A DNA stretch of 5,455 bases, taken from the NCBI GenBank assembly GCA_900767015.1, contig CAAFXQ010000228.1:1-5455 (forward strand), given 5' to 3'. The notes under the pieces were generated by a model that ran no database searches, was not told the origin of the DNA, and saw only the letters and a program-made list of their open reading frames with translations. Shown one piece after another: positions 5,119 through 5,455 of the stretch (the first letter of the stretch is position 1; every line of letters starts with the position of its first letter). Both the position numbers and the translations under genes were made by a program. The DNA comes from Clostridia bacterium. GTDB taxonomy: Bacteria; Bacillota; Clostridia; Oscillospirales; Acutalibacteraceae.

Positions 5119-5454
5119 TTACTCGTCATCAAGGGCAGGCGTCTCTTTCGACGTGGGCGGTGCCTTTGTTTCGGCGGCCGTCGGTGCCTCAGTGGGAGCA
5201 GGCGCCTGACTTGTCGGTTCAGCTGTTGTTGACGGCGCTTTCGTTGTCGTAGTATTGCTCTTGGTTGTCGTTTGTGTCGGCTTTGCCGTTGTGGGTGCGG
5301 ACGTTGTACTCTGCGTCGTTTTGTTTTCCGTCGTATCCTTCGTCCGGGAGGTTGTTGTTTCCGTGTAAAGCTCCGTTTCCGTGTTTTCCTCGGTTGTCAC
5401 AACGACATCGTCCGGGTCATCAACACCCTCATACACTTCATCAAACGTTCTCGC
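5119..5454 (-). CDS. C-terminus of an unidentified protein with a threonine-rich tail, 5' end missing
   Basis: The frame is open to the right edge; 111 residues are visible, starting ARTFDEVYEG. A short acidic stretch (VDDPDD) precedes about 95 residues dominated by Thr, with Ser, Pro, Ala, Lys and Glu, rich in TT, TTT and TTTT runs and APT/KAP units; roughly a third of the residues are Thr. It ends PALDDE. Such tails are typical linkers or wall-spanning regions at the C-terminus of secreted or membrane-bound proteins in Clostridia. No LPXTG motif or final membrane helix follows, so it is not a sortase substrate. The GTG at 5436 could serve formally as a start, but the frame continues upstream in ordinary protein-like sequence, so this is most likely the end of a longer gene, perhaps a cell-wall enzyme. 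It is probably co-transcribed with ruvX, whose ATG lies 11 nt downstream. Confidence 0.75.
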   Translation of the reverse strand, partial: ARTFDEVYEGVDDPDDVVVTTEENTETELYTETTTSRTKDTTENKTTQSTTSAPTTAKPTQTTTKSNTTTTKAPSTTAEPTSQAPAPTEAPTAAETKAPPTSKETPALDDE

Positions 5455-5455
5455 C

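Noticed and set aside
4802..5209. 135-residue + strand open frame opposite ruvX and the Thr-rich tail
   Set aside because: It is antisense to ruvX, whose catalytic motifs are complete, and its product is low-complexity with no family resemblance.
5122..5400. GTT/GTC-rich + strand stretch as a microsatellite or CRISPR-like array
   Set aside because: The pattern comes from runs of Thr codons on the - strand; there is no constant repeat length and there are no spacers.

Overview
The window looks like chromosomal DNA of a low-to-mid GC Gram-positive anaerobe of the Clostridia, most likely an Oscillospiraceae/Ruminococcaceae-type gut bacterium. This rests on the clostridial form of PRPP synthetase (FDAHDP and SSGDS motifs), strong purine-rich Shine-Dalgarno sites, compact intrinsic terminators, a half-size TauE/SafE gene pair, and a secreted-type protein tail made largely of threonine. 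The genus cannot be fixed from this sequence alone.

Layout, left to right. (1) The 3' two-thirds of prs on the + strand, closed by a hairpin terminator. (2) A two-gene + strand unit: a good promoter (876-904), a short leader holding a perfect 8-bp hairpin plus T6, a GPH-family (MelB-like) cation symporter (957-2351), and 16 nt later a membrane-anchored M20 metallopeptidase of the carboxypeptidase S / PM20D1 type (2368-3813), ended by a 10-bp hairpin terminator. (3) A second + strand unit: two overlapping genes (ATGA overlap), each encoding one half of a TauE/SafE (TSUP) transporter. (4) A shared terminator between convergent genes. (5) On the - strand, ruvX/yqgF (Holliday junction resolvase-like, 16S rRNA maturation), preceded 11 nt upstream by the 3' end of a gene whose visible product is an acidic stretch followed by a Thr-rich tail. 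That gene runs off the right edge.

How the genes fit together. The symporter and peptidase are probably co-transcribed. A plausible but unproven model is uptake of a conjugate followed by hydrolysis of its amide bond at the inner membrane face. The two TSUP halves probably assemble into one anion transporter. The ruvX unit is unrelated housekeeping plus a cell-envelope protein. No mobile element, CRISPR array, rRNA or tRNA is visible, and no gene-free stretch exceeds 160 nt. I see no spectacular new system. The best candidates for a second look are the split TSUP pair, the symporter-peptidase pairing with its altered sugar site, and the leader hairpin directly behind the symporter promoter.
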